The notes below the pieces were generated by a model that ran no database searches, was not told where the DNA came from, and was given only the letters and a program-made list of their open reading frames with translations. This document shows positions 9,268 to 17,816 of a stretch of 64,000 bases of DNA, piece by piece (the stretch's first letter is position 1; the number at the start of each line of letters is the position of its first letter). The translations under genes were made by a program, and so were the position numbers. The stretch is from Verrucomicrobiales bacterium. GTDB lineage: Bacteria; Verrucomicrobiota; Verrucomicrobiia; Verrucomicrobiales; DEV007. The stretch spans positions 62,001 through 126,000 of the forward strand of contig JARGPI010000013.1 of assembly GCA_029213005.1 (NCBI GenBank), given 5' to 3'.

Positions 9268-10671
9268 CTAGGAGAAAATTTCTTTTGCGACGACTCCATC
9301 TACATCGGTGAGACGGAAATCTCTACCGGCGTAGCGGTAGGTAAGGCGTTCGTGATCGAGACCGAGGGCGTGAAGGATGGTGGCGTGCAGATCGTGAACG
9401 TGCATTTTATTCTCGGCGGCGTAGTAACCGTAATCATCGGTGGAACCGTAGGCGGTACCACCTTTGACTCCTGCTCCGGCCATCCACATGGTGAAACCGT
9501 GGGGATTGTGATCTCTTCCGTCTTTTCCCTGAGCGGTTGGAGTCCTACCGAATTCTCCGCCCCAGAGGACAAGGGTGTCTTCGAGTAAGCCGCGGGCTTT
9601 CAAATCCTCCAGAAAACCGGCGATAGGGCGATCCACTTCCGCAGCGTTTTTCGAGTGCCCCTGGTAGAGATTTCCGTGCTGGTCCCACTGAACAAAACTG
9701 TCACTATGGGTTACCTGCACGAACCTGACGCCCCGCTCCAAAAAGCGACGGGCCATGAGACATTGCCGCCCAAAATCCTCGGTTACCGGATCGTCGATTC
9801 CATAGCGCTTTTTCGTGGCAGGTGATTCTCCCGATATTGCCTGAACTTCGGGCATCGCGGTTTGCATCCGGTAGGCCAATTCGAAGGAGTTAAGGCGTCC
9901 TTCGAGTGCCTGCTCAGCCCCGGCTGACTCAATAAAATCTCGATTCAGATCCCCCAGCAAGTCGAGCTGCTTCCTTTGCAGAGTTGACTTGATCCGGTGG
10001 TTCCTGATATGCTTCACTTTCGCCTGAGTGGAAGGTAAACTGGCGTTACCGATCGGCGTTCCCTGGCAGTGGGCGGGTAAAAAGGCGGCCCCCCAATTGT
10101 TTACCCCACCGTGGGCGAGGGTCGGACAAATCGTGACAAATGCCGGTAAATTTTCATTTTCAGTACCTAAGCCATAGGTAAGCCAGGAGCCCAAACTGGG
10201 ACGGACAAACTGATCGGTCCCGGTGTGTAACTTCAACAGGGCTCCACCGTGGGCCGGATTGGTTCCATGCACGGAACGCAGCATGCAGATATCGTCGACG
10301 TGTTTTGCGACGTTAGGAAACAACTCACTCACGGGTAGTCCGCTCTCTCCGTATTGTTTAAATTTCCAGGGAGACTTCAACAGGTTGCCCTGTTTGGCAA
10401 AGGTCACTTTCGGTAGATCAAAAGGCAGCGGCTTGCCATGGTCGCGATCAAGCAGCGGTTTGGGATCAAAGGTGTCGACATGGGATGGCCCTCCCTTCAT
10501 AAACAGGAATACGACCCGCTTCGCTCTCGGGCGGTGATGAGTCTTCTGCGGGGCAAGTGGATTTTGCCCAGCAAGCCCTTCCCGTCCCAAAATCGCATTG
10601 AGAGCTAGACCTCCAAATCCGACCGCTGACTGCTGGAGGAGGCTCCGTCTACTTTGGTAGGGAAACCTCAT
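9268..10671 (-). CDS. DUF1501 domain-containing protein
   Basis: A 467-residue protein of the DUF1501 (alkaline phosphatase/sulfatase-fold) family that is expanded in planctomycetes and verrucomicrobia. The N-terminus carries a Tat-like signal (SRRSLLQQSAVGFGGLAL). Conserved family segments are VVFLFMKGGPSHVDTFDPKP, ARRFLERGVRFVQV, LVLWGGEFGRTP and DHNPHGFTMWMAGAGVKGG. Its start codon overlaps the stop of the cytochrome-domain gene upstream by one base (TAATG), so the two are translationally coupled. The pair usually acts outside the cytoplasm, in a periplasmic complex thought to be linked to polysaccharide or oxidative metabolism. The reaction is unknown. Confidence 0.9.
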   Translation of the reverse strand: MRFPYQSRRSLLQQSAVGFGGLALNAILGREGLAGQNPLAPQKTHHRPRAKRVVFLFMKGGPSHVDTFDPKPLLDRDHGKPLPFDLPKVTFAKQGNLLKSPWKFKQYGESGLPVSELFPNVAKHVDDICMLRSVHGTNPAHGGALLKLHTGTDQFVRPSLGSWLTYGLGTENENLPAFVTICPTLAHGGVNNWGAAFLPAHCQGTPIGNASLPSTQAKVKHIRNHRIKSTLQRKQLDLLGDLNRDFIESAGAEQALEGRLNSFELAYRMQTAMPEVQAISGESPATKKRYGIDDPVTEDFGRQCLMARRFLERGVRFVQVTHSDSFVQWDQHGNLYQGHSKNAAEVDRPIAGFLEDLKARGLLEDTLVLWGGEFGRTPTAQGKDGRDHNPHGFTMWMAGAGVKGGTAYGSTDDYGYYAAENKMHVHDLHATILHALGLDHERLTYRYAGRDFRLTDVDGVVAKEIFS

Positions 10672-13412
10672 TACTGAAGATAGAAAAATTCATTACTGAT
10701 TAAGAGGCTCTGGCATACCAGCTCCCATACTTTTGCTTCCGGCTCCCGACCTTTTTGATCGTCTAGAAATGCTATCACTCGCTCCGTTTCGCGTGATTGA
10801 GGCTCCCGACCCAAAATTTGCTCATAGACTGCACCAACCCTTTCGCGCTCATCCGGGGAAGTTCCGATAATCCGGTAAGCGAGCGCTTCTGCGGAATCCA
10901 TCACGAGGCTGTCGTTCATCATGACGAGGGCCTGAGGGGCGATCACGGTTTCATTCCGGACGCCGGTTGGCATGGTGGGGTCCGGGTAGTCAAACTGCTC
11001 GTACCAGGAATAGAGATGATTTCGAATTACCGGTAGGTAAACGGCCCGCCGGAGACTGTTGTATTCGGTATGGTCTTCGGAAGTGTGATTAAAGACAAAT
11101 TGGCGATTTCTCAATGGCAGGGTTTTGCCTCCCATTTCGAGGTCGAGTCGATCTGAAACCGCCAGTATAGAATCTCTGATTTGCTCGGCTTCGAGACGCC
11201 GCAAATTGGATTTCCAAAGCCAGCGATTTTCGGGATCGACCAATTCAAAGGCCTCCCCATCAGGATGGCGACCGGCTTGTTGATACACATAGGAATCGAG
11301 AATCAACCGGTTGAGTTTTTTCACCGACCAGCCCTGGTTTATAAAATACGTAGCAAGCCAGTCAAGCAGCTCGGGGTGACTGGGACGATCCCCCATGACT
11401 CCGAAGTTTTCGGTAGTACTAACCAGTCCGGTCCCAAAATGCCAGGCCCATACTCGATTCACAATTACTCTCGCCGTTAACGGGTGCCGGGGATCGGTAA
11501 TCCATTGAGCGAGTTCGAGCCGACCACTTGAGGATTCAGGAAAGGCCCCCTGATCATCTGACCATTGCATCACGGCGGGAAATGCTCTGGGCACTTTCTC
11601 GCCGAGATTTTCATGACTCCCTCTGATGTGGATCGCCAAATCTTGAACCGGCTCGCCGTCACAGACAGCCATCAGCGAAGGCTGATCGGGAGCACTGATC
11701 TCAAAGGCGCGGTGCTTGTCCAGGAGGTCATGGTATTCAGTCAGAGTCTCCCGGTCAAACGCAAAGGCTTCGACGGTAGGCACCGCCAGTAATCCGCTGT
11801 TGTCGAAAATTACCAGCCGCGCTGTCTCGAGTATCGGGTCCGTTAATTCTTTAACTTTGGGATTTTTCTTCGCCGCGTCCTCGACTTGGGTAAAGAGTGA
11901 TCCGTAGTGCTGCCTGATACCGTTTTCGTCACCCGCCTTATTGTAGTCAAACCACCTGGCAAAAAACGGATCGTCGCGATGGAATTCCAGATGCAACCTG
12001 GCGTGATGCAGAATCCGCGGGTGGAGTTCAAGCGACTCAGCTATCACTGACACTTCCGAAAGGGATGCCATAGTATCAAAGCGACTTGCTGCAACCAAGT
12101 AGTCAGCGGCTCTAGCCCGCGCTTCGGTTCGAAGCTTCGCGATCGCTTTACTTTTGAAATCCGTCGCAGCTTTTCGGTACGCCGCTATCTGCTTTTCGAT
12201 CTCCTGAAACGACTTTTCTTCATCGGCCGATACCAGGGAGTGTTCGTACCACTTTTTGATCCCCTTCCCTTTTTCGTGAAGCGTCATGGTCCCCTTAAAA
12301 ATCGCCGCAAGGGAATAATAATCGGCATGGCTCACGGGATCGAATTTGTGATCGTGACACCTCACACATCCGAAAGTCATTCCGAGAAAGGCTTTTCCCA
12401 AGGTATCGAGCTGTTCGTCGATAACGTCCATATCCAGCTTTTCCCGATTGGGCTCGGCTAAAACTTTGGGCCCGAGCTGGAGAAAAGCGGTGCCGCAGAT
12501 CGTATCCGGAGACGCATCGGGGAGGAGGTCTCCGGCGAGTTGTTCTATGATGAACTGGTCAAAGGGCTTGTCGCTGTTAAACGCTTCGATCACGTAGTCC
12601 CGGTAACGCCAGGCCTGACCGAAGCCGAGATTTTCGTCGAGCCCGTTAGAGTCCGCGTAACGGGCGACATCCAACCAGTGCCGCCCCCAGCGCACTCCAT
12701 AGTGAGGTGAGGCAAGCAGGCGGTCGACCACTTTCTTGAATGCATCGTCAGAGTTGTCGTTTTCGAAAGCTTCGATTTCCTCCGGAGTTGCCGGCAATCC
12801 GATCAAATTCTGGGTGACTCTCCGAATTAAGGTTCGTTTATCGGCGGGCGGCGCCACGGAAAGTCCGTTTTCCTCCAACTTCGCGAAAATGAAATGATCG
12901 ATCGGAGTTCGAAGCTTCTTTGCATCGCTCACGTCCGGAATTTCCGGTGATTGCACGGGACGAAATGACCAGAACCGCCGGCCTTCTTCGAGACTCATCC
13001 CGTCGGGCTCGACGGCGCCGCCCGCTTCGTCCTCACGGGGATCGGGCGCTCCCATCGCGATCCATTTTTCCAGCGCGGCGATTTCTTTCCCCGGCAGACG
13101 GTTTTTGGGGGGCATTTGAAGCGAACGGTCGTGGTAGCGAATCGCGGAGATCAAGAGGCTTTCATCCGGCTTCCCCTTCACTAAAGCGGCTCCACTGTCC
13201 CCACCCTGGCTCACTCCGGTGGCGGTATCGAGACGGAGCCCGCCCTTGATTTTGTGATCAGCGGAATGACACTGGTAGCACCGCTCGATTAACACCGGAC
13301 GAATCTCTTTTTCGAAAAATTCACGCTCCGAAGGAGACATAGAGATTTCTGCCAACCCTGAAACAGGTAAGAAAAACAGGACAGAAAAGAGGCTGAGATA
13401 CGTGCGTGGCAT
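10671..13412 (-). CDS. planctomycete-type cytochrome C / DUF1549 / DUF1553 protein
   Basis: A 913-residue secreted protein with a signal peptide (about 1-22). PSCyt1 (about 30-125) carries one c-type heme motif, CYQCH, preceded by FFEKEIRPVLIERC and followed by MPPKNRLPGKEIAALEKWI. DUF1549 (about 155-365) includes GRHWLDVARYADSNG and CVRCHDHKFDPV, a second CxxCH. DUF1553 (about 635-890) starts LAQWITDPRHPLTARVIVNRVW. The domain order is standard for the PSD1 family. It is the first gene of a two-gene unit with DUF1501 (overlap TAATG at 10671). A periplasmic electron-transfer or dehydrogenase-like function is inferred from the hemes; the substrate is unknown. Confidence 0.92.
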   Translation of the reverse strand: MPRTYLSLFSVLFFLPVSGLAEISMSPSEREFFEKEIRPVLIERCYQCHSADHKIKGGLRLDTATGVSQGGDSGAALVKGKPDESLLISAIRYHDRSLQMPPKNRLPGKEIAALEKWIAMGAPDPREDEAGGAVEPDGMSLEEGRRFWSFRPVQSPEIPDVSDAKKLRTPIDHFIFAKLEENGLSVAPPADKRTLIRRVTQNLIGLPATPEEIEAFENDNSDDAFKKVVDRLLASPHYGVRWGRHWLDVARYADSNGLDENLGFGQAWRYRDYVIEAFNSDKPFDQFIIEQLAGDLLPDASPDTICGTAFLQLGPKVLAEPNREKLDMDVIDEQLDTLGKAFLGMTFGCVRCHDHKFDPVSHADYYSLAAIFKGTMTLHEKGKGIKKWYEHSLVSADEEKSFQEIEKQIAAYRKAATDFKSKAIAKLRTEARARAADYLVAASRFDTMASLSEVSVIAESLELHPRILHHARLHLEFHRDDPFFARWFDYNKAGDENGIRQHYGSLFTQVEDAAKKNPKVKELTDPILETARLVIFDNSGLLAVPTVEAFAFDRETLTEYHDLLDKHRAFEISAPDQPSLMAVCDGEPVQDLAIHIRGSHENLGEKVPRAFPAVMQWSDDQGAFPESSSGRLELAQWITDPRHPLTARVIVNRVWAWHFGTGLVSTTENFGVMGDRPSHPELLDWLATYFINQGWSVKKLNRLILDSYVYQQAGRHPDGEAFELVDPENRWLWKSNLRRLEAEQIRDSILAVSDRLDLEMGGKTLPLRNRQFVFNHTSEDHTEYNSLRRAVYLPVIRNHLYSWYEQFDYPDPTMPTGVRNETVIAPQALVMMNDSLVMDSAEALAYRIIGTSPDERERVGAVYEQILGREPQSRETERVIAFLDDQKGREPEAKVWELVCQSLLISNEFFYLQ

Positions 13413-13574
13413 GACTCTCCACTAAAGCTATGTCTGGATTCCCGGTACGTCACCTCCGAATCCACGTATCCCCCGTTGGCGTGTAATTCGCCACAAAATG
13501 CTGGTATTTTTCCCGTCCCTGAGATAACTCTGGAACGAATTAACTAAAGAATAACCGTTCTACTGCTTAAAGAA

Positions 13575-14378
13575 ATGCCACACGTCGAAACCAACGGAAT
13601 CCAGATGTATTATGAAGAGCGTGGTGAGGGAGATCCTCTCATCATGATCATGGGAATCACCGCGAGAGGCGAAGTCTGGGATGCACACGCTGCCGCCTGG
13701 AGTGACAAATTTCGCTGTATCATGCCGGACAACCGGGGCGTCGGTTACTCCGACAAACCTGCCGGTGATTACACTTCAGAGATGATGGCCGATGACTACG
13801 CCGGACTGATGGATGCGCTGGGGATCGAAAAAGCACGCATTGTAGGGTGCTCGATGGGTTCGATCATCGCTCAGCAACTCTGCCTCCGCCATCCTGACAA
13901 AGTGGTGAGCGCGGTTTTAATGTGCCCATGGGCCAGATGCGATCGTTACGCCAAATCCACCTTCAATCACATGGTCGATTGTAAAGCGCATCTCGATAAC
14001 AAGCAGTTTATGGAGTGGATTCAGCTCCTCATTTTCACCAAACCTTTCTGGGATAACGACGAAGCGTACGAAGGACTGGTCACTGGACGCGATGATTTCG
14101 ATGCCAATCCGATCCCTCAGCCACTCCACGGTTTGAGAAGCCAGGCAGCGGCTTGTCGCGATCACGATGTGTTCAGCCAGCTAGGCAGCATCAATAAACC
14201 GATCCTCGTAATCGGCGGGAAAGACGACATTTTCACCCCGCTCTGGATGGGAGAGGAAATCGCCCGCAACATTCCCGATGCGGACTGTCACTTCTACGAC
14301 GGTGCCGGTCATGCATTCCACTGGGAATGTCTCGACGACTTCAACCCACGCGTTCTTTACTGGTTGGAGCAGCATTAA
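13575..14378 (+). CDS. alpha/beta hydrolase
   Basis: A 267-residue soluble alpha/beta-hydrolase. The nucleophile elbow GCSMGS places Ser93; the acid is in GGKDDIFTP (about Asp217/218); the base is His246 in DGAGHAFHWE. The oxyanion strand is IMIMGITARGEVWD. The length is normal for the family and no signal peptide is visible, so it is cytoplasmic. It resembles 3-oxoadipate enol-lactonase and related small esterases, but nothing fixes the substrate. The next gene, a sugar isomerase-like TIM barrel, starts 28 bp downstream on the same strand, so the two are probably co-transcribed and act on related compounds. Confidence 0.85.
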   Translation: MPHVETNGIQMYYEERGEGDPLIMIMGITARGEVWDAHAAAWSDKFRCIMPDNRGVGYSDKPAGDYTSEMMADDYAGLMDALGIEKARIVGCSMGSIIAQQLCLRHPDKVVSAVLMCPWARCDRYAKSTFNHMVDCKAHLDNKQFMEWIQLLIFTKPFWDNDEAYEGLVTGRDDFDANPIPQPLHGLRSQAAACRDHDVFSQLGSINKPILVIGGKDDIFTPLWMGEEIARNIPDADCHFYDGAGHAFHWECLDDFNPRVLYWLEQH

Positions 14379-14406
14379 GATCTAGAAAATTTAACCACTA
14401 AATACT

Positions 14407-15249
14407 ATGGCAAACATAAAATTCGGTTCCCAGGTGTACACCTGGTTTATGCAGGGCGGTGGCGAAGGCTACGCCAACAAGCTTGATCACATGATCGAAG
14501 TCGCGGCAAAAGCAGGATTCAAAGGCATCGAGCCAATGATTCTGGAGCCTTTCGACGATTACTGGCTGGGAGATTTTAAAGATCCGGAGCGTCTCAAGGA
14601 TGTTCTCGAAGCTAACAACATGGAGCTGGCTGGCTTTTCACTGGTTTGCGGATGGGATAAACCCAACGAAACCGACTCCGAGAAAGCGGCTTGCGATTAC
14701 GCGATCGAAACCCTGCTGAAGTTCCCCGGATCAAAATTTGGCACCGTTCCACTTCCATCCGACCGGAAAAATCTGCATCAGCGCCGTCTCAATCTGGCCA
14801 AAAATGTGAACCAGGTTTCCGCCCGGGCTCGCGCCGCTGGACTGGAGTGCTCATTTCACCCCAACAGCCCACCGGCGTCGATTTGCCGGACTCAGGAAGA
14901 TTACGATGTGGTTCTCAACAGCCTCGATCCCAATCTGACCGGCTGGACTCCCGATGTGGGCCACATTATCCGTGGCAACATGGACGTGATCGACACAATG
15001 ACCAAATGGGGTCACCTCGTAAATCACGTTCACTACAAAGATTTCAGCGGAAACGGTCCTGAGCCATGGGCTCAAATGGGAACCGGAAAGCTCGATTTCC
15101 ACACGATCACAGAATGGTTGATTGTTCGCGATTACGACGGCTGGATCATTTGTGAAGACGAGTGTGAGCGCGCCATCGACGAGCCCGATGAGGTCACGAT
15201 GCAGAACGGTGAGTGGTGTCGCGACAATCTTCAGCCGATGCTGGACTAG
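14407..15249 (+). CDS. sugar phosphate isomerase/epimerase family TIM barrel
   Basis: A 280-residue xylose isomerase-like TIM barrel (AP endonuclease 2 superfamily). The family shows in AAKAGFKGIEPMILEPFDDY near the start, LECSFHPNSPPASICRTQED in the middle, and GWTPDVGHIIRGNMD then HLVNHVHYKDFSGNGPEPWA with metal-ligand candidates near the C-terminus. It ends with DYDGWIICEDECERA, where Glu is expected to bind metal. It is cytoplasmic and follows the alpha/beta hydrolase closely. Members include inosose dehydratase (IolE), tagatose epimerases and hydroxypyruvate isomerase; the substrate cannot be read from sequence. There is a 16-bp palindrome within the first codons (CCAGGTGTACACCTGG, about 14430-14445), probably incidental. 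Confidence 0.85.
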   Translation: MANIKFGSQVYTWFMQGGGEGYANKLDHMIEVAAKAGFKGIEPMILEPFDDYWLGDFKDPERLKDVLEANNMELAGFSLVCGWDKPNETDSEKAACDYAIETLLKFPGSKFGTVPLPSDRKNLHQRRLNLAKNVNQVSARARAAGLECSFHPNSPPASICRTQEDYDVVLNSLDPNLTGWTPDVGHIIRGNMDVIDTMTKWGHLVNHVHYKDFSGNGPEPWAQMGTGKLDFHTITEWLIVRDYDGWIICEDECERAIDEPDEVTMQNGEWCRDNLQPMLD

Positions 15250-15290
15250 CCGACTCTCGCTGCTTGTGCAGGAATGGCACTGGCTAAAGG

Positions 15291-15389
15291 TAGAGGGATC
15301 CGTGAGGATTCCTCGCTATGCCTACCGGCCGGTGCATTGGCGCGATTCTTCGGGGTAAATTTACGAAGGAATCCTCACTGATTCCTCTA
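15291..15389. repeat. 99-bp element with ~25-bp imperfect terminal inverted repeats
   Basis: The left arm at 15291-15315 (starting TAGAGGGATCCGTGAGGATT) and the right arm at 15364-15389 (reverse complement starting TAGAGGAATCAGTGAGGATT) agree at 23 of 25 positions plus one single-base indel. The 48-nt loop contains the palindrome ACCGGCCGGT (15324-15333). No T-tract follows either arm, so it is not a clear terminator. It could be a MITE or REP-like hairpin between the sugar isomerase and methyltransferase genes. Confidence 0.6.
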
Positions 15390-15418
15390 CGTCCTGTTGA
15401 ATAGCGCCGTTTCATTCG

Positions 15419-15457
15419 ATTGTACAGGGTACAGTTTCAGATTGTACAGGGTACACT
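15419..15457 (+). repeat. 22-bp-period repeat array, two units
   Basis: Two copies of the dyad core GTACAGGGTAC at 15422-15432 and 15444-15454, exactly 22 bp apart, each flanked by A at -3 and T at +3. The array abuts the ATG at 15459. This is one of four loci of the same repeat family in the window. Confidence 0.85.
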
Positions 15458-15458
15458 C

Positions 15459-16490
15459 ATGAGCTCAACAGGGTCGCGTCCTCCCCGGTTAAAGGACTTT
15501 TTGGAGACTACCTTCGCAAATGCCGGAGGTAGTCTTTCTTTTGAGCGGTTTATGGAGTTGGCGCTCTATGACCCGCAGTTTGGCTACTATTCAGCAAATA
15601 TCGCCGATGTGGGCGGCGAACGGGCCGACTTCTCTACCTGGGCGACGCTGGCGGACCTGGGAACTCCGCTTGCCAACTGGATTCGGAAGGAAATCCCGAC
15701 GGTTGACTGGAACAGGCAAAAGCCCAATCTGATCGAAATCGGTGCCGGAGACGGCTCTCTCGCCGCCGGAATCCTGAAACAATTCGGTTGGCTCGAGCGG
15801 CGCAAATTGAACTATCACATCGTCGACCGCTCCGGGCCGCTACGGGAAAAGCAGCGACAAAAACTGAAGGGAAAGAGCGTCTCCTGGCACGAATCTATGC
15901 AGTCAGCACTCGCCGCCTGCGACGGGAGAGCGATCATTTTTTCAAACGAACTGGTCGATGCCTTCCCCGCAATCTGGCTGCGCTGGAACGGCGGGAACTG
16001 GGAGGAAATCTACGTGAATTTTTCGCCGGAAAAGGGACTCGGGGAGAGCTTTGTCGCCATTGACATCGAAATCGACTGGGAAACTCCTCCTCCGGGGCAG
16101 CGAGTGGAGTTTCATCGCTCCTACTTTGACTGGCAGAATGGGTGGTTGCCTGATTTTAAGTGCGGGTCAATCCTGACGATCGATTACGGCGATTCGGGGA
16201 CGGAAAAGATCTACCGGAATCGCCGGAACGGAACCCTGCGCGGGTATCATCGTCAGCAGCGGATCGAAGGCCCCGGGGTTTATCAGCGTTTCGGGAAGCA
16301 GGATCTCACTGCGGACGTGGATTTCGCCGAGTTGATCCGACATGGTGAATGGTCAGGTCTCGAAACGGTGAAATTGGAAAATCAGCGGCAATTTCTGGAG
16401 CGTTTCGGAACGGGCCGGGTCATTTCCGACGAGGCAGCGGAGGCATTTCAAGTGCTTCATCAAAAAAAGCTACTGGTGGAAAATTCCTGA
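15459..16490 (+). CDS. MidA-type SAM-dependent methyltransferase
   Basis: A 343-residue class I methyltransferase of the MidA/NDUFAF7 family. The N-terminal signature is SFERFMELALYDPQFGYYSA. The SAM loop is NLIEIGAGDGSLAAGILKQF at about residues 88-108. Further family segments are AIIFSNELVDAFPAIWLRW, GSILTIDYGDSGTEKIY and GTLRGYHR. MidA proteins methylate an arginine of a respiratory complex I subunit in mitochondria; bacterial roles are less clear. I start at ATG 15459: the in-frame ATG at 15420 would translate a dispersed repeat. The only Shine-Dalgarno-like bases, AGGG at 15448-15451, belong to the repeat core. It is cytoplasmic and appears to be a single-gene unit. Confidence 0.85.
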   Translation: MSSTGSRPPRLKDFLETTFANAGGSLSFERFMELALYDPQFGYYSANIADVGGERADFSTWATLADLGTPLANWIRKEIPTVDWNRQKPNLIEIGAGDGSLAAGILKQFGWLERRKLNYHIVDRSGPLREKQRQKLKGKSVSWHESMQSALAACDGRAIIFSNELVDAFPAIWLRWNGGNWEEIYVNFSPEKGLGESFVAIDIEIDWETPPPGQRVEFHRSYFDWQNGWLPDFKCGSILTIDYGDSGTEKIYRNRRNGTLRGYHRQQRIEGPGVYQRFGKQDLTADVDFAELIRHGEWSGLETVKLENQRQFLERFGTGRVISDEAAEAFQVLHQKKLLVENS

Positions 16491-16617
16491 CGATATGTGA
16501 CTCTACGGCGTATATTTAATGTCGAGTAGGAAGTCCGGGTTAAGGAATAATATACCTGTTCGTCTGTTGAGTCGTATAACCTTGGCTTAAAATAGAACCA
16601 CACAACTAGATAGAACC

Positions 16618-17808
16618 ATGTCAGTCGCTTCACTTGATCCCGATATTATCATGAATCCGGAAAAGAGAGAATTTCCTGAATTCTCACTCGAAAGACTTCT
16701 CAGCACCGTCTTTGAGCCCACTGAAGGCTGCAAAGTTTGCATACTGATCGATCTTGAAGATATGAGCCTGATGGAAGGCTATGGATTTCTCGATGCAGAA
16801 GGGCACGAAGTTCAGAAGAAAGCCTACGAGGAATTTTACCTCGGGCTGAAGGACGGCGGGATGAGTAATCTGGGGATGACCGGCGGCGACATATTCGCTT
16901 TCCCAATGACCTATGGATCGAATCTCGACCTGTCGGACGAATGTTACGATGTGGAGGGCAAACTCTTGAGTTTGGATCGGGACATCTATACCGAATACGA
17001 TCTGATTCTCTGTATCTCCACCTTTTCAGCCACCGCTCCGCTCACCGCTAAAGCCAAAGAGTTCGGATTTCGCGGTGCGACGATGCACGGCCTGAACGAT
17101 GTGATTTTAAACTCCGGCCTTGCTGTCGACTACAACGAAGTCAGCGCCGATGCCGAAAAACTGCGCCTCGCAATGGACAAAGCCGACTCGGTCGAAATCG
17201 ATTTTGCTCTGGAGGACGGCCGGGTTCTCACAGCATGGCTTGGCCTCGATGGCCAGAATGCCCAGAAGTCTCACGGCCTGTGCCGCGGACACAACCCGGA
17301 CATCGCAAATTTGCCGGCCGGAGAAGTTTACTTTGTCCCGGTGGATGCTCGCGGTCAGTTTCCCATGAAATATGAGGACGGCACTTTGGGCGTCCTCGAA
17401 GTGGTGGACCGGAACATTATCAGTTCAACTTTGATCGAAGGAAATCAGGAAACGATCGACGCCCACAACGCGCGTCTCGCTGATGATCCGATGACCGGAA
17501 CCTTGGGTGAACTCGGTTTTGGAACCCAGGTTTTGCCCGTTTCGGGAGCGGATATCCAGGACGAAAAAGTTCTCGGAACCTGCCATCTCGCAACCGGTCG
17601 GGACGATCATCTCGGAGGCGACATCGTTCCCGATATGTTCAAAAAACACGAAAACTCGACACACGACGACATTCTTTTCGCCCCTCACAAGACGCCGAAT
17701 TTCAACATCAGTCAGGTGAGAATGAAAAGGGGAGATCAGGAGGAAATCCTCATCGAAAACTTCCGCCCCAGCCAGTATCTACTGGATGCCCTGCTCGGGC
17801 AGAGCTAA
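16618..17808 (+). CDS. M29-type (AmpS/AmpT-like) metallo-aminopeptidase
   Basis: A 396-residue protein resembling thermophilic M29 aminopeptidases. All five expected metal or catalytic ligands are visible: Glu236 in LPAGEVYFVP, Glu298 in LGELGFGTQ, His323 in GTCHLATGRDDHLGG, and His349 and Asp351 in NSTHDDILF. The N-terminal half is more divergent and includes several acidic stretches (DLILCISTFSAT). It is predicted cytoplasmic and to remove N-terminal residues from peptides using two divalent metals. It begins a same-strand run with the rhomboid protease (8-bp gap) and the parvulin, suggesting a protein turnover theme. The call is by motif spacing rather than strong overall similarity. Confidence 0.7.
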   Translation: MSVASLDPDIIMNPEKREFPEFSLERLLSTVFEPTEGCKVCILIDLEDMSLMEGYGFLDAEGHEVQKKAYEEFYLGLKDGGMSNLGMTGGDIFAFPMTYGSNLDLSDECYDVEGKLLSLDRDIYTEYDLILCISTFSATAPLTAKAKEFGFRGATMHGLNDVILNSGLAVDYNEVSADAEKLRLAMDKADSVEIDFALEDGRVLTAWLGLDGQNAQKSHGLCRGHNPDIANLPAGEVYFVPVDARGQFPMKYEDGTLGVLEVVDRNIISSTLIEGNQETIDAHNARLADDPMTGTLGELGFGTQVLPVSGADIQDEKVLGTCHLATGRDDHLGGDIVPDMFKKHENSTHDDILFAPHKTPNFNISQVRMKRGDQEEILIENFRPSQYLLDALLGQS

Positions 17809-17816
17809 AAAAAGGA

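Noticed and set aside
14430..14445. 16-bp palindrome CCAGGTGTACACCTGG as a further copy of the dispersed repeat
   Set aside because: It lacks the GTACAGGGTAC core and the 22-bp period, and lies in well-conserved coding sequence.
16574..16590. Shared CTTGGCTTAAA motif before 16618 and before 20051 as a common promoter element
   Set aside because: Only two copies, at different distances from their starts, and neither gives a good -35/-10 pair.
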